From Bradyrhizobium sp. CCH5-F6 (GTDB taxonomy: Bacteria > Pseudomonadota > Alphaproteobacteria > Rhizobiales > Xanthobacteraceae), in assembly GCF_001556045.1 (NCBI RefSeq), contig NZ_LSIC01000101.1, forward strand, positions 62,001-126,000: 64,000 bases of DNA, given 5' to 3'. Under the pieces are notes generated by a model. It was not told the DNA's origin. It made no database searches and was given only the letters and a program-made list of their open reading frames with translations. The translations under genes were made by a program, and so were the position numbers. Shown in pieces: positions 8,407 to 17,118 of this stretch. Each line of letters begins with the position of its first letter. Within the stretch, counting starts at the first letter, position 1.

Positions 8407-9164
8407 TGGCCGAAGTTCTCCCTCGCGAAGTGCTGATTTGCACGATCGCGCGGTTGCTCGACGGGGTCAGGCACGTCGCCGTAGGCGCCTCCTCTCCGAT
8501 TCCTGCCGCCGGCGCGATGCTGCTGCGTGCAATGAAGGAGGCGGGCGGCACCGTCGGCCCACGCATCTCCATTCTCGGTTCTGTCGAGCATAACTTCTTC
8601 ACCAACGGCTCGGCGGAGCTGTTCGATTGTGCCGGTCAGGGCCGGATCGATGCGTTCTTCCTGGGCGGAGGACAGATCGACGGATTCGGCAACGTGAACC
8701 TCGTCGGGACCGGCGACTATCCGCGCTCCAGCGTGCGCTGGCCCGGCTCGTTCGGGTCGGCCTATCTCTACTTTGTCGTGCCGCGAGTCATCCTCTTCCG
8801 CGAGGAACATACGCCCCGCGTCTTCGTCGAGCACGTGGACTTCATTAGTGCGCCGGGCGTCAGTCCCGAGGGAGTCTTCCGGAGCGGCGGCCCCATTGCT
8901 CTCTTGACCGGCAAGGGACTCTTTCGATTCGACAAGACGCGGCCGGGATTCGACCTGGAGAGCGTCCATCCCGGGCACGATCTTGCGGAGATCAAGCAAG
9001 CGACCGGTTTTCGCTTTGGCCACGACGCCGAGCCGCGACAGACCCCGCTGCCTGATCGATCCACGCTCGACCTGCTTCGCGGCCGTGTGTTCGACGAACT
9101 CGCCGAGACCTATCCCGAATTCGCCGCGCAGATGCGGCGCGATCTTGTGGCGGTCGACGCATGA
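8406..9164 (+). CDS. CoA-transferase family protein, beta subunit
   Basis: 252-residue partner of the preceding subunit. The glycine-rich stretches AVGASSPIPAAGAMLL and GGGQIDGFGNVNLVGTG are typical of GctB/AtoA-like beta chains. In the canonical family a glutamate near the oxyanion-hole motif carries the CoA; here the corresponding region reads ILGSVEHNFFTNGSAELFD, and I cannot assign the nucleophile with certainty. The ATG at 8406 overlaps the alpha stop; a GTG at 8403 is the alternative. It ends with a four-base overlap into the molybdoenzyme gene, so the three genes are translationally coupled. Confidence 0.78.
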   Translation: MAEVLPREVLICTIARLLDGVRHVAVGASSPIPAAGAMLLRAMKEAGGTVGPRISILGSVEHNFFTNGSAELFDCAGQGRIDAFFLGGGQIDGFGNVNLVGTGDYPRSSVRWPGSFGSAYLYFVVPRVILFREEHTPRVFVEHVDFISAPGVSPEGVFRSGGPIALLTGKGLFRFDKTRPGFDLESVHPGHDLAEIKQATGFRFGHDAEPRQTPLPDRSTLDLLRGRVFDELAETYPEFAAQMRRDLVAVDA

Positions 9165-11473
9165 GCAGGATCAAGCGGATCCCGCATTGCAGCCATTGGG
9201 GTGCGTACACGATCCTCGTCGAGGATAATCGAATCGTGGGCATCGAGCCGTTCGAGCACGATCCGGCGCCTTCCCCGATCATCCATTCCGTCGCCGAATG
9301 GGCCAACCCGGAGCGGCGTGTGTTGCGACCGATGGTCCGCTCCGGTTGGCTCGACAGACGCGAGAAAAGCGATCGCCGGGGCAGAGGCCGCGAGAAATTC
9401 GTGCCGGTGAGCTGGGACGAGGCGACGACGCTGGTCGCCGAAGAAGTGTGCCGCGTGGCCGGCACGTTCGGCAACGCGTCGATCTTCGCGGGTTCTTATG
9501 GCTGGACCAACTCCGGCCGCCTGCATCATGCTTCTTCGCTCTTGAAGCGCATGCTCAATCTGGTTGGCGGCTTCACCAGGCACGTCGACACCTATTCCAT
9601 CGCGGCAGGTCCCGTGATCTTGCGCCACACGCTGGGCAGCGACGACGCATGCGGCGGCCGCGCCAATACGCTCGACACGATCGCACAGCAGACCGAGACG
9701 CTGGTGGTGTTCGGTGCTCTCTCGCCGCGAACCGCGCAAAACGAGGCCGGAGGAATTGGCAGCCATCGCCTCGAGACTTATCTCAGGAAAATCGTCGAAC
9801 GCGGCGTCAAGGTCGTCCACGTCTCGCCGCTAAAGGACGATCTGCCCGACTGGGTCGATGCCGAATGGTGGCCGATTCGGCCGAACACGGACACTGCACT
9901 GATGCTCGGCCTTGCCGGCGAGATCGTGAAGGCGGGCCGGCACGACAGGGATTTCCTCGCGCGCTGCACCAGCGGCTCGGATCGTCTTCTTCGCTATCTC
10001 GAAGGCCAGGCGGATGGCGGACGCAAGGATGCCGCGTGGGCCGCCGGCATCTGCGGGCTTGATGCGGGTCGGATTGCCGAGCTCGCAAGACGCCTCGTCG
10101 ACACGCGGAGCATGCTGACGGTGAGCTGGAGCCTGCAGCGTGCTCATCACGGCGAACAGCCGTTCTGGGCGGCGCTCGGACTTGCGTCGGTTGTCGGCCA
10201 GATCGGATTGCCGGGCGGGGGCGTCGGCTACGGCTACGCTTCACTGGGGGGCGTGGGCGCACCGCTCAATCTGGGCCGCTCTCCTGCAATTTCACAGCTG
10301 ACCAGGCCGATCGACAGCTTCATTCCGGTGGCGCGGATCAGCGACATGCTGCTCAATCCCGGCAGGCCGTTCAGCTACGAGGGCGAGGTCCGAACCTATC
10401 CGGATACGAGGCTGGTCTATTGGGCGGGCGGCAATCCCTACCATCATCACCAGGACCTCAATCGCCTGTCGGAAGCCTGGTCGAGGCCCGAGACGATCAT
10501 CGTGCAGGACCCGATGTTCACGGCGACGGCCCAGCGTGCCGATATCGTGCTGCCGGCAACCACGTCGATCGAGCGCAACGATCTTGCCGGCAACAGGCGC
10601 TCCGACTTCATCCTGGCGATGAAGCAGGCCATCGAGCCGCTGGGCGAATCCCGTTCCGACTTCGATATCTTCAACGCGATCGCGGGCAAGCTCGGCGTGG
10701 CCGATCGGTTCAACGAGGGCCGGGACGAGATGGGCTGGGTCCGGCATCTCTACGAAGGCTGCCGCAGCGACGCCTCGCAGCGCTTCGGCTTCGCAATGCC
10801 GGATTTCGATGCGTTCTGGGAAGCCGGCCATGCGCGCTGCCCGGTCAAGACAGGGCATACGTTCCTGGCCGACTTCCGCAACGAGCCGGAGGCGCATCCG
10901 CTCAGGACCGAAAGCGGAAAGATCGTGCTCGGCAGCGAGACCCTGGCCAGGCTGGACTACGCCGACTGCCGCGCGCATCCCGCCTGGATCGAGCCGGCCG
11001 AATGGCTCGGCAATGCGGCCACCCCTGGCCAGATGCACCTCATCTCGCACCAGCCGACCGGCCGTCTTCACAGTCAGCTCGAAACCGGCGCATCGAGCCG
11101 GGGCATGAAACGCAATGGCCGTGAAAGGGCTCGCCTTCATCCTGACGATGCGGCTGTTCTCGGCATCGCCGACGGCCAGACGATCCGCATCTGGAACGGC
11201 CGCGGGGAGTGTCTTGCGACGGCAGAGATCACCGACAAGGTCCGTCAGGGCGTACTGGTGCTTCCGACCGGTGCCTGGTTCACGCCGACCGGCAATAGCG
11301 GCCTGGAGATCGCCGGAAATCCGAACGTGCTCACGCTCGATATCGGCACGTCTCAGTTCGGCCAGGGCTGCTCTGCCCATACCTGCCTCGTGCGAGTCGA
11401 GCCGTACGCCGCCGAGCGGCGCGATGCGTTCGAGGCCTATCAGGAAACGCTCGTCGCGCTCGCGGCAGTCTAA
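9161..11473 (+). CDS. Molybdopterin-dependent oxidoreductase, BisC/DMSO-reductase-like
   Basis: 770-residue bis-MGD enzyme of the DMSO reductase superfamily, closest in appearance to biotin sulfoxide/TMAO reductases. There is no N-terminal Cys cluster for a 4Fe-4S centre and no Tat signal, so it is probably cytoplasmic like BisC. GSYGWTNSGRLHH at residues 111-123 carries the candidate Mo-ligand Ser112, as in DMSO/TMAO reductases. Later cofactor-binding segments include YWAGGNPYHHHQD and DIVLPATTSIERND, and a C-terminal molydop_binding domain holds HLISHQPTGRLHSQ. Its presence among CoA-ester and sugar-type genes is unusual. The substrate could be an S-oxide, an N-oxide or a hydroxylatable compound. 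Confidence 0.85.
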   Translation: MSRIKRIPHCSHWGAYTILVEDNRIVGIEPFEHDPAPSPIIHSVAEWANPERRVLRPMVRSGWLDRREKSDRRGRGREKFVPVSWDEATTLVAEEVCRVAGTFGNASIFAGSYGWTNSGRLHHASSLLKRMLNLVGGFTRHVDTYSIAAGPVILRHTLGSDDACGGRANTLDTIAQQTETLVVFGALSPRTAQNEAGGIGSHRLETYLRKIVERGVKVVHVSPLKDDLPDWVDAEWWPIRPNTDTALMLGLAGEIVKAGRHDRDFLARCTSGSDRLLRYLEGQADGGRKDAAWAAGICGLDAGRIAELARRLVDTRSMLTVSWSLQRAHHGEQPFWAALGLASVVGQIGLPGGGVGYGYASLGGVGAPLNLGRSPAISQLTRPIDSFIPVARISDMLLNPGRPFSYEGEVRTYPDTRLVYWAGGNPYHHHQDLNRLSEAWSRPETIIVQDPMFTATAQRADIVLPATTSIERNDLAGNRRSDFILAMKQAIEPLGESRSDFDIFNAIAGKLGVADRFNEGRDEMGWVRHLYEGCRSDASQRFGFAMPDFDAFWEAGHARCPVKTGHTFLADFRNEPEAHPLRTESGKIVLGSETLARLDYADCRAHPAWIEPAEWLGNAATPGQMHLISHQPTGRLHSQLETGASSRGMKRNGRERARLHPDDAAVLGIADGQTIRIWNGRGECLATAEITDKVRQGVLVLPTGAWFTPTGNSGLEIAGNPNVLTLDIGTSQFGQGCSAHTCLVRVEPYAAERRDAFEAYQETLVALAAV

Positions 11474-11487
11474 CAGGAGCTTGGAAC

Positions 11488-12057
11488 ATGTCTGCGCCCG
11501 CCATCAGCCGCTTTCCCGTCCCCGACATCGCAAAACTCCCCGAGGATATCCGCTCGCGTATCGAGGCGGTTCAGGAGAAGTCCGGCTTCGTTCCCAACGT
11601 CTTCCTGACACTCGCGCATCGCCCGGACGAGTTCCGGGCGTTCTTCGCCTATCACGACGCCCTGATGGACAAGCCCGGGCCGATCACCAAGGCCGAGCGC
11701 GAGATGATCGTTGTCGCGACCAGCAGCGCCAATCAATGCCAGTATTGCGTCGTCGCACACGGCGCCATCCTGCGCGTGCGCGCGAAGAATCCGTTGATCG
11801 CGGACCAGGTCGCAGTCAATTATCGCAAGGCCGATATCACCGCCCGGCAGAGGGCGATGCTCGATTTCGCGATGAAGGTCTCGGCGCGCGCCTATGAGGT
11901 GGACGATTCCGACATCGTGGATCTCAAGGGACACGGATTCACCGAAGAGGACGTCTGGGACATTGCGGCCATAGCCGCATTCTTCGGCATGTCGAATCGC
12001 CTCGCCAACGTCACCAGCATGCGTCCGAACCACGAGTTCTTCGCGATGGGACGCTGA
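11488..12057 (+). CDS. AhpD/carboxymuconolactone-decarboxylase-like peroxidase-related protein
   Basis: 189-residue all-helical protein of the AhpD/CMD superfamily, resembling the uncharacterised peroxidase-related enzymes. The redox motif CQYC (Cys84, Cys87) is followed by His91, the AhpD-type C-x2-C-x3-H arrangement. It ends NRLANVTSMRPNHEFFAMGR, also characteristic. SD-like AGGAGC precedes the ATG at 11488, and the gap to the molybdoenzyme gene is 14 bases. It may protect against peroxides or act on a pathway intermediate; the sequence does not decide. Confidence 0.8.
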   Translation: MSAPAISRFPVPDIAKLPEDIRSRIEAVQEKSGFVPNVFLTLAHRPDEFRAFFAYHDALMDKPGPITKAEREMIVVATSSANQCQYCVVAHGAILRVRAKNPLIADQVAVNYRKADITARQRAMLDFAMKVSARAYEVDDSDIVDLKGHGFTEEDVWDIAAIAAFFGMSNRLANVTSMRPNHEFFAMGR

Positions 12058-12078
12058 ACGCCGCGGACGAAAACTGCC

Positions 12079-12843
12079 ATGGTATCATTGGTCATCGACA
12101 GACGCTTCCGGGGCCCGCCCAACTCCGCCAACGGAGGTTACGTTTGCGGATGTCTCGCAAGGCACGTCGCCGGAGACGCCGAAGTGACGTTGCGCGCCCC
12201 GCCGCCGCTGGAACGGCCGCTCGACGTGTTGACGAAGGCCGACGGCGCGATCGAGTTGCGCGAAAACGACAGGCTGCTCGCGACGGCGCGTGCAGCAGGC
12301 ATCGATGTGTCGGACATTCCCAGGGTGAGCTACGAGGCGGCCGAAGAGGCGGTCGGCAGAACACCCTACGACGAGCAGAGCCACAATCTTCCGGGATGCT
12401 TCGTCTGCGGCCCCGCACGTGGCCATGGCGACGGTCTCCGGATCTTCGCAGGTCCGCTGCAGGCGGGGTCAGTCCCGGGCAAGCCCGTCGTGTTCGCGGC
12501 CTCCTGGGTGCCTCATGGCAGTCTGTCCGGCGAGGACGGTCATGTCGCGCCCGAATTCGTCTGGGCCGCTCTCGATTGCCCGACCGGCTATTGCAGCGTG
12601 GGCGCCCGTCACCTGGGATTGAACGGTGACGAGACGGCTCTGCTCGGACGCATGGCGGCACGGATCGATCGCCGGCCACGTTCCGGAGATCGATGCGTGG
12701 TGGTGGCGTGGCCGACGGGGCGGGAAGGCCGCAAGCTCTTTGCCGAGAGCGCTTTGCTTGATGCGGAGCAGGGGGTGCTGGCGACCGCGCGAGCCACCTG
12801 GCTGTTGGTCGACCGGCAGGTCCAGCTCGGAGCAAGTGTATGA
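12079..12843 (+). CDS. Hotdog-fold/thioesterase-like protein
   Basis: 254-residue protein with an N-terminal FRGPPNSANGGYVCG segment and a central CFVCGPARGHGDGLRIF segment, suggesting a double hotdog arrangement as in acyl-CoA thioesterase-like proteins. No signal peptide or membrane segment. It overlaps the next gene by four bases. Given the CoA transferase at the head of the operon, hydrolysis or shielding of an acyl-CoA intermediate is the natural guess, but no catalytic residue can be assigned with confidence. Confidence 0.55.
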   Translation: MVSLVIDRRFRGPPNSANGGYVCGCLARHVAGDAEVTLRAPPPLERPLDVLTKADGAIELRENDRLLATARAAGIDVSDIPRVSYEAAEEAVGRTPYDEQSHNLPGCFVCGPARGHGDGLRIFAGPLQAGSVPGKPVVFAASWVPHGSLSGEDGHVAPEFVWAALDCPTGYCSVGARHLGLNGDETALLGRMAARIDRRPRSGDRCVVVAWPTGREGRKLFAESALLDAEQGVLATARATWLLVDRQVQLGASV

Positions 12844-13556
12844 ACGCGAATTGGAAGCAGGGCATGAGCGGTTGCGATACAGAGCTCGAACTTCGTCAAT
12901 CCATCATCGATGCGTGCCGCGAGATGGCGGCGCAAGGCATCAACCAGGGAACGTCGGGAAACATCAGCGTCCGAACCGACGACGGCATCCTGCTCACGCC
13001 GTCCGGTCTTCCATACGACCGCATGAAGCCCGAAGACATCGTGGCCATGAAGTGGGACGGCTCGTGGACCGCGTCGGCCGGCAACGTTCCTTCGACGGAA
13101 TGGCGTTTTCACCTCGACATCCTGAGGTCGAAGCCGGAGGTCGGCGCCGTGGTTCACGCCCATCCGATCTTCTGCACGATCATCGCGATCATGAATCGAT
13201 CGATCCCCGCGATTCACTACATGATCGCCGCTGCCGGCGGAAACGACATTCCCTGCGCGCCCTATGCTCAATACGGCACGGCCGAGCTGTCGGAGGCGGC
13301 CCTCAACGCACTTCGCTATCGCCGCGCCTGCCTGCTCGCACATCACGGGCTGATCGCCATCGGTCCCAACCTGCGCAAGGCCATGTGGCTCGCGGTGGAG
13401 GTCGAAGTGCTCGCCAAGCAGTATCACGGCTGCCTTCAACTTGGTTCTCCTCCGCTGCTGCCGGACGAGGAAATCGACAGCATTCTGAAGCGATGGGGAC
13501 AGTACGGCCTGCGCGATAACGACGACACGCCCAAGATCCCCCAGCGTTCGAGCTAG
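12840..13556 (+). CDS. Class II aldolase/adducin-family protein
   Basis: 238-residue zinc-dependent aldolase or epimerase of the FucA/AraD/adducin family. N-terminal NQGTSGNISVR matches the phosphate-binding loop, PSGLPYDRM follows, His106 and His108 in VVHAHP are metal ligands, and LLAHHGLIAIG supplies the distal His. The ATG at 12840 overlaps the previous stop (ATGA). Together with the adjacent PfkB kinase it suggests phosphorylation and retro-aldol cleavage of a sugar- or polyol-like compound, though some family members act on unphosphorylated or decarboxylation substrates. Confidence 0.85.
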   Translation: MNANWKQGMSGCDTELELRQSIIDACREMAAQGINQGTSGNISVRTDDGILLTPSGLPYDRMKPEDIVAMKWDGSWTASAGNVPSTEWRFHLDILRSKPEVGAVVHAHPIFCTIIAIMNRSIPAIHYMIAAAGGNDIPCAPYAQYGTAELSEAALNALRYRRACLLAHHGLIAIGPNLRKAMWLAVEVEVLAKQYHGCLQLGSPPLLPDEEIDSILKRWGQYGLRDNDDTPKIPQRSS

Positions 13557-13587
13557 ATCACGATCCAACCACTGTCTGCGAGAAATC

Positions 13588-14550
13588 ATGGCTCACTCTC
13601 ACGACGTCAGCGTCTGCGGTACTTATATTCTGGATATTCTGGGGGTCCCGGTGACCGAGATTCCGCCCGGTGGCGGCCGCTTATTGATCGAAGAGATTCG
13701 GCTGGCGGTCGCAGGCACCGCCGGCGGAACGGTCGTCCCTTGCGCGCGTCTCGGGCTGAAGGCGCTCGCGGTCGGCGCCGTCGGCTCCGACGAGAAGGCC
13801 GACTGGATGCTGAACGCGCTGGAACGTGAAGGCATCGACATCTCTCTCATGGAGCGGATGGCCGACAGTCCGACCTCGGCCACCATCCTGCCGATCCGGC
13901 CCGACGGCTCGCGTCCGGTCATGCATGCAAGGGGCGCATCCGCCCGCTGGCGTATCGCACCCGACACGCAAAAGGCCGCCTGCCGGAGCAGGATTCTGCA
14001 TCTCGGCGGGGTTGGTTCCTTGCTCGCGATGGATGGAGCGCCGTCCGTCGCATTGCTGCGCGATGCGAAGGCGGCTGGTTGCACGACGACGCTCGATCTC
14101 ATCCAGGCGCGACGTGAAACGCTGGCGCTGGTCGAGCCGCTGCTGCCCTATGTCGACTTCTTCATGCCGAGCATCGATGAGACCAATGCCATGGTCGGAA
14201 CCGACGATCCCGCCGCGTGTGCGCGGTTCTTCATCGACAAGGGCGCGGGGGCATGCGCCATTTCTCTCGGTGCCGATGGTTCGTTCGTGATGACACGCGA
14301 CGGACGTCAGTTCACCGTGCCGGCGTTCGAGGTCGCGGTCCGCGATACCTCGGGATGCGGCGATTCCTACACGGGCGGCTTCATCGCGGGTCTGGCTCGC
14401 GACTGGGACCTGCTCGACTGCGCCAGGCTTGCGACCGCGACGGCCGCGATCGTCGCGACGGGGCTGGGTTCGGGCGCCAATCTCGTGTCGTTCGAGGAGA
14501 CCGTGAAGGCCATGAACACCCTCCCGGTCCGCAAGGCTGCTCGCGCCTGA
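13588..14550 (+). CDS. PfkB-family carbohydrate kinase
   Basis: 320-residue ribokinase-like sugar/nucleoside kinase. It has N-terminal VSVCGTYILDILG, the central AGTAGGTVVPCARLGLKALAVGAVG substrate/lid region (PfkB signature 1 region), and the C-terminal signature DTSGCGDSYTGGF with catalytic-base Asp259. It lies 31 bases after the aldolase gene in the same operon. The phosphorylated substrate is unknown; 2-keto-3-deoxygluconate-, adenosine- or fructose-like compounds are all handled by this family. Confidence 0.87.
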   Translation: MAHSHDVSVCGTYILDILGVPVTEIPPGGGRLLIEEIRLAVAGTAGGTVVPCARLGLKALAVGAVGSDEKADWMLNALEREGIDISLMERMADSPTSATILPIRPDGSRPVMHARGASARWRIAPDTQKAACRSRILHLGGVGSLLAMDGAPSVALLRDAKAAGCTTTLDLIQARRETLALVEPLLPYVDFFMPSIDETNAMVGTDDPAACARFFIDKGAGACAISLGADGSFVMTRDGRQFTVPAFEVAVRDTSGCGDSYTGGFIAGLARDWDLLDCARLATATAAIVATGLGSGANLVSFEETVKAMNTLPVRKAARA

Positions 14551-14602
14551 TCCATTCACATCGGTAAAAAACATTCATCCGAACAACAGGGGAGAACGCA
14601 AC

Positions 14603-15349
14603 ATGGCCCGACATGCGATCGTGACGGGAGCAAGCCGCGGAATTGGCCGCGCGATAGCCATTGGTCTTGCGAGGCGCGGCTACGATCTGGCGCTGACTGA
14701 CATCGCTGCCCAGGAGAAGGTCCTTCTCGAGACCGTCGCAGAGGTCAGGGAGCTTGGTGGCCGGTGCATCCCGGTGCTGGGCGATGTGAGCGATGTCGGC
14801 GATTGCAGGCGGGCGGTGGCTGAAGCCATCCAGGGACTTGGGCACATCGATGTCCTCGTCAATAATGCGGGAATCCTCAGGCTGGCGACCATCGACGAAC
14901 TGACGACCGATACGTGGGATCAGACGTTCGCCGTCAACACGCGCGGCGTCTTCCAGATGACCCAGGCCGTGGTGACGCATATGAAGGAGCGCAGATACGG
15001 ACGGATCGTCAACATCGCCTCGCTCGCCGCCCGAACGGGCGGTCCGGGACAATCCCACTACGCTGCATCGAAGTCAGCCGTGGTCGGCTTCACCCGGGTT
15101 TCGTCCATGGAGTTCGGAGGCTACGGTATCACGGTCAATGCCGTTTGCCCGGGCATCATCGTGACCGAGATGGGGATGAACAATCTTCGTGATCCCGAGC
15201 GCGTCGCGTATTTCGAGAAGGTCACGGACTTGCACCGGCTTGGACAGCCCGAGGATGTCGTCGGTCCCGTGGCATTCTTTGCGTCGGATGATTCTGCGTT
15301 CGTGACCGGCCAGGCTCTCAATGTCGACGGAGGTATCTTCTACAGCTAG
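14603..15349 (+). CDS. Short-chain dehydrogenase/reductase, FabG-like
   Basis: 248-residue classical SDR. TGASRGIG (8-15) binds NAD(P), NNAG follows in VLVNNAGIL, and the catalytic Tyr153/Lys157 pair sits in SHYAASK. The C-terminus ending VTGQALNVDGGIFYS is typical of FabG-like 3-oxoacyl or sugar-alcohol dehydrogenases. An SD-like AGGGGAGAA precedes the ATG. It is the last gene of the operon and probably carries out an alcohol/ketone interconversion in the same pathway. Confidence 0.9.
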   Translation: MARHAIVTGASRGIGRAIAIGLARRGYDLALTDIAAQEKVLLETVAEVRELGGRCIPVLGDVSDVGDCRRAVAEAIQGLGHIDVLVNNAGILRLATIDELTTDTWDQTFAVNTRGVFQMTQAVVTHMKERRYGRIVNIASLAARTGGPGQSHYAASKSAVVGFTRVSSMEFGGYGITVNAVCPGIIVTEMGMNNLRDPERVAYFEKVTDLHRLGQPEDVVGPVAFFASDDSAFVTGQALNVDGGIFYS

Positions 15350-15757
15350 CCACAGGGGTGGTCGCCGAAAGAACTCGCTATTGGCCGGGTTCAGCACGCC
15401 GGTTCTGCTTGGAAGCCGGAGCGGCGTGCATGGGCTCATTCCTGTTGGCAGGCAGTAGCCCAACGATCGACTTGACGTCAAACGCGAGACTGGATCGCGG
15501 TGAAGCCGTCCTGTTGGCTGAATTCCGCACGGCAGCTGCGCGGCGCTGGACGCATTCGCGTTGACGCATTGCACGACATAATTGCGCTCAGCTTGACGTT
15601 GGCGCGCCTTCTCCTGGTTCAGATTGGTTGTGCTGCACAGCGCGATCTTGTTGTGCCCGAGTTCCTCGGCACCGGCTGTCCTTAACTCGGGCTTGAGGCG
15701 CCCAAGAATGCTGAGCTGCGCCGGTGTGCCCAAGTCTCCATCTTGATTGTGCCGTTG
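15350..15757. other. 408-bp intergenic stretch between SDR and ECF sigma genes
   Basis: The flanking genes converge here. A minus-strand frame is open from an ATG at 15733 and could encode about 90 residues before running into the SDR gene, but its sequence matches no family I recognise and it has no SD. In particular, no anti-sigma factor is recognisable next to the sigma gene. No repeat or clear terminator was seen. Confidence 0.5.
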
Positions 15758-16408
15758 CTAAAGGCGTAGGGCGGACGTGAGCGCGCCTGCATCATGATCG
15801 GCCGGCGGTAAGGCCCCGATCTGTGCCCGCACGTGCAGTAGCGCGCGTCGCAGCCAGGTCTTGATGGTGTTGACGGGGACGCCGTACTGCTCGGCCAGCC
15901 GGTGCCGGCTCTCACCGTGGATATAGGCCGCGATCACCAGATGACGCCGTGTCGGGTCGAGCGTTTGCAGGGCGGACAACATGCTCTGCTGAAGCCTGAC
16001 GGTGTCGCTTTCGTTCTCCCTGCTCTCCATGCTCTCCAGCGCCGTGGGGGCGTCGGTGGGAAACTCCAGCAGGACCGAATGGTCGCGATAGATTTCCCGC
16101 GATGGTCTTCGCACGGCATCGATTGCGAGATTCTTGGCGATCGTGATCATCCACATCATGGGCGAGGCCAGCGCCGGACGATACGCGGCCGCGTTCAGCC
16201 AGATGCGAACATAGGCCTCCTGCACGATCTCTTCGGCGAGATGCCGGCGTCTGACGACCAGCAGCACGGTGGAGAACAGCTTGTGCCACGTGGCGGCGTG
16301 CAGCTTTTCGAAGGCCGGCTCATCGCCCCCCGCCATGCGCAGCAGGAGCCGCTCGAGCTCGGTCGGATCGGACCGTTCAGTGCGGAGGTCGCTCGTCATT
16401 GGCGCCAT
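15758..16408 (-). CDS. ECF-type RNA polymerase sigma factor (SigK-like)
   Basis: 216-residue sigma factor with region 2 (HKLFSTVLLVVRRRHLAEEI, then QEAYVRIWLNAAAYRP and PMMWMITIAKNLAIDAVRR) and region 4 (LDPTRRHLVIAAYIHGESRH followed by LAEQYGVPVNTIKTWLRRAL). The layout resembles SigK/ECF19-type factors. ATG 16408 is preceded by a GGGGGGAT purine stretch; ATG 16399 is the alternative. No anti-sigma gene lies beside it, unlike the usual rskA/chrR pairing. A 24-base palindrome with PpsR-box geometry lies 59 bases upstream, suggesting coupling to light/oxygen control of the photosynthesis cluster. Confidence 0.85.
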   Translation of the reverse strand: MAPMTSDLRTERSDPTELERLLLRMAGGDEPAFEKLHAATWHKLFSTVLLVVRRRHLAEEIVQEAYVRIWLNAAAYRPALASPMMWMITIAKNLAIDAVRRPSREIYRDHSVLLEFPTDAPTALESMESRENESDTVRLQQSMLSALQTLDPTRRHLVIAAYIHGESRHRLAEQYGVPVNTIKTWLRRALLHVRAQIGALPPADHDAGALTSALRL

Positions 16409-16466
16409 ATCATCCCCCCGGGACTGCCCCGTAATTCCGTCCGGCCAAGCTCTCCGATGCTGGCGC

Positions 16467-16490
16467 AACTGTCAACTATAGTTTACAGTT
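16467..16490 (-). promoter_or_regulatory. PpsR-type box upstream of ECF sigma gene
   Basis: Contains TGT-N12-ACA (TGT at 16470-16472, ACA at 16485-16487) inside a 24-base near-perfect palindrome: AACTGT, one base, AACTATAGTT, one base, ACAGTT. TGT-N12-ACA is the consensus of PpsR/CrtJ. It lies in the divergent region between the sigma gene and the small membrane protein at 16642. Other exact boxes occur throughout the photosynthesis cluster downstream in this window. Confidence 0.7.
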
Positions 16491-16641
16491 TGATCTGACA
16501 ATTCTGACCCGGGCGTACGAAGTCTTTCAATAATTGGCATAAATTCAATGGCATGGTTCGACCGAAGGCCTGCGGGGTCGCTCATTGGAACGAAGTGCAA
16601 TCGCTCCCATTGTCTTCTCAATCGTACAATGGAGGCTTCCC

Positions 16642-17079
16642 GTGCAAGGCGACAACCCGATCAGCTGGCTGATGTTCTTCACCCTCGCGGCGACGACATT
16701 CATCATTGCCGGCGCATTCATCTACTTCCTTCGGTCCCGCACCAACCGCGAAATCGCGGCGATGGCGCTCGAAGGCAACGGAAACAGCCGAGGCGTCGCG
16801 CCGAGCGGAGCCGGACCCGAATTGATCGGGTTCGCCGTCCTCGCGCTCGCGGTGATGGGCCTGCTCACGGTCGGCTACAACGGCAAATCCCGCATTGAAA
16901 CTGCTCAGGCACCCACCTCGGTCGGTGGCGCAACCACAGGCATGGCGCAGCCGGCTGGCACGCCTGATCAGCCGAAGCGTTACCAGCCGGTCAATCCCGC
17001 ACCGGACACCCGCGCCGCCCCGACATCGTCGGATACCGGGTCCGGCTCCGAGAACGGCTCCACTGGTCAGCCGAAGTAA
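16642..17079 (+). CDS. Small two-helix membrane protein of unknown function
   Basis: 145 residues; no family recognised. Two hydrophobic helices are visible, around residues 7-28 (WLMFFTLAATTFIIAGAFIY) and 53-72 (LIGFAVLALAVMGLLTVGY), followed by a low-complexity Pro/Ala/Ser/Thr/Gly-rich tail that is probably extracytoplasmic. The GTG at 16642 is chosen because GGAGG lies six bases upstream; the frame opens at 16585. It is divergent from the ECF sigma gene, so it may be a target of that sigma factor or share its control region. A strong hairpin follows. Confidence 0.6.
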   Translation: MQGDNPISWLMFFTLAATTFIIAGAFIYFLRSRTNREIAAMALEGNGNSRGVAPSGAGPELIGFAVLALAVMGLLTVGYNGKSRIETAQAPTSVGGATTGMAQPAGTPDQPKRYQPVNPAPDTRAAPTSSDTGSGSENGSTGQPK

Positions 17080-17118
17080 AGACAACGAGCAGGAAACTCG
17101 GAAAGCGGAATCGTTCTC

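Noticed and set aside
15358..15733. Possible anti-sigma factor gene beside the ECF sigma gene
   Set aside because: The open frames have no zinc-binding HxxxCxxC motif, no membrane helix and no ribosome-binding site.
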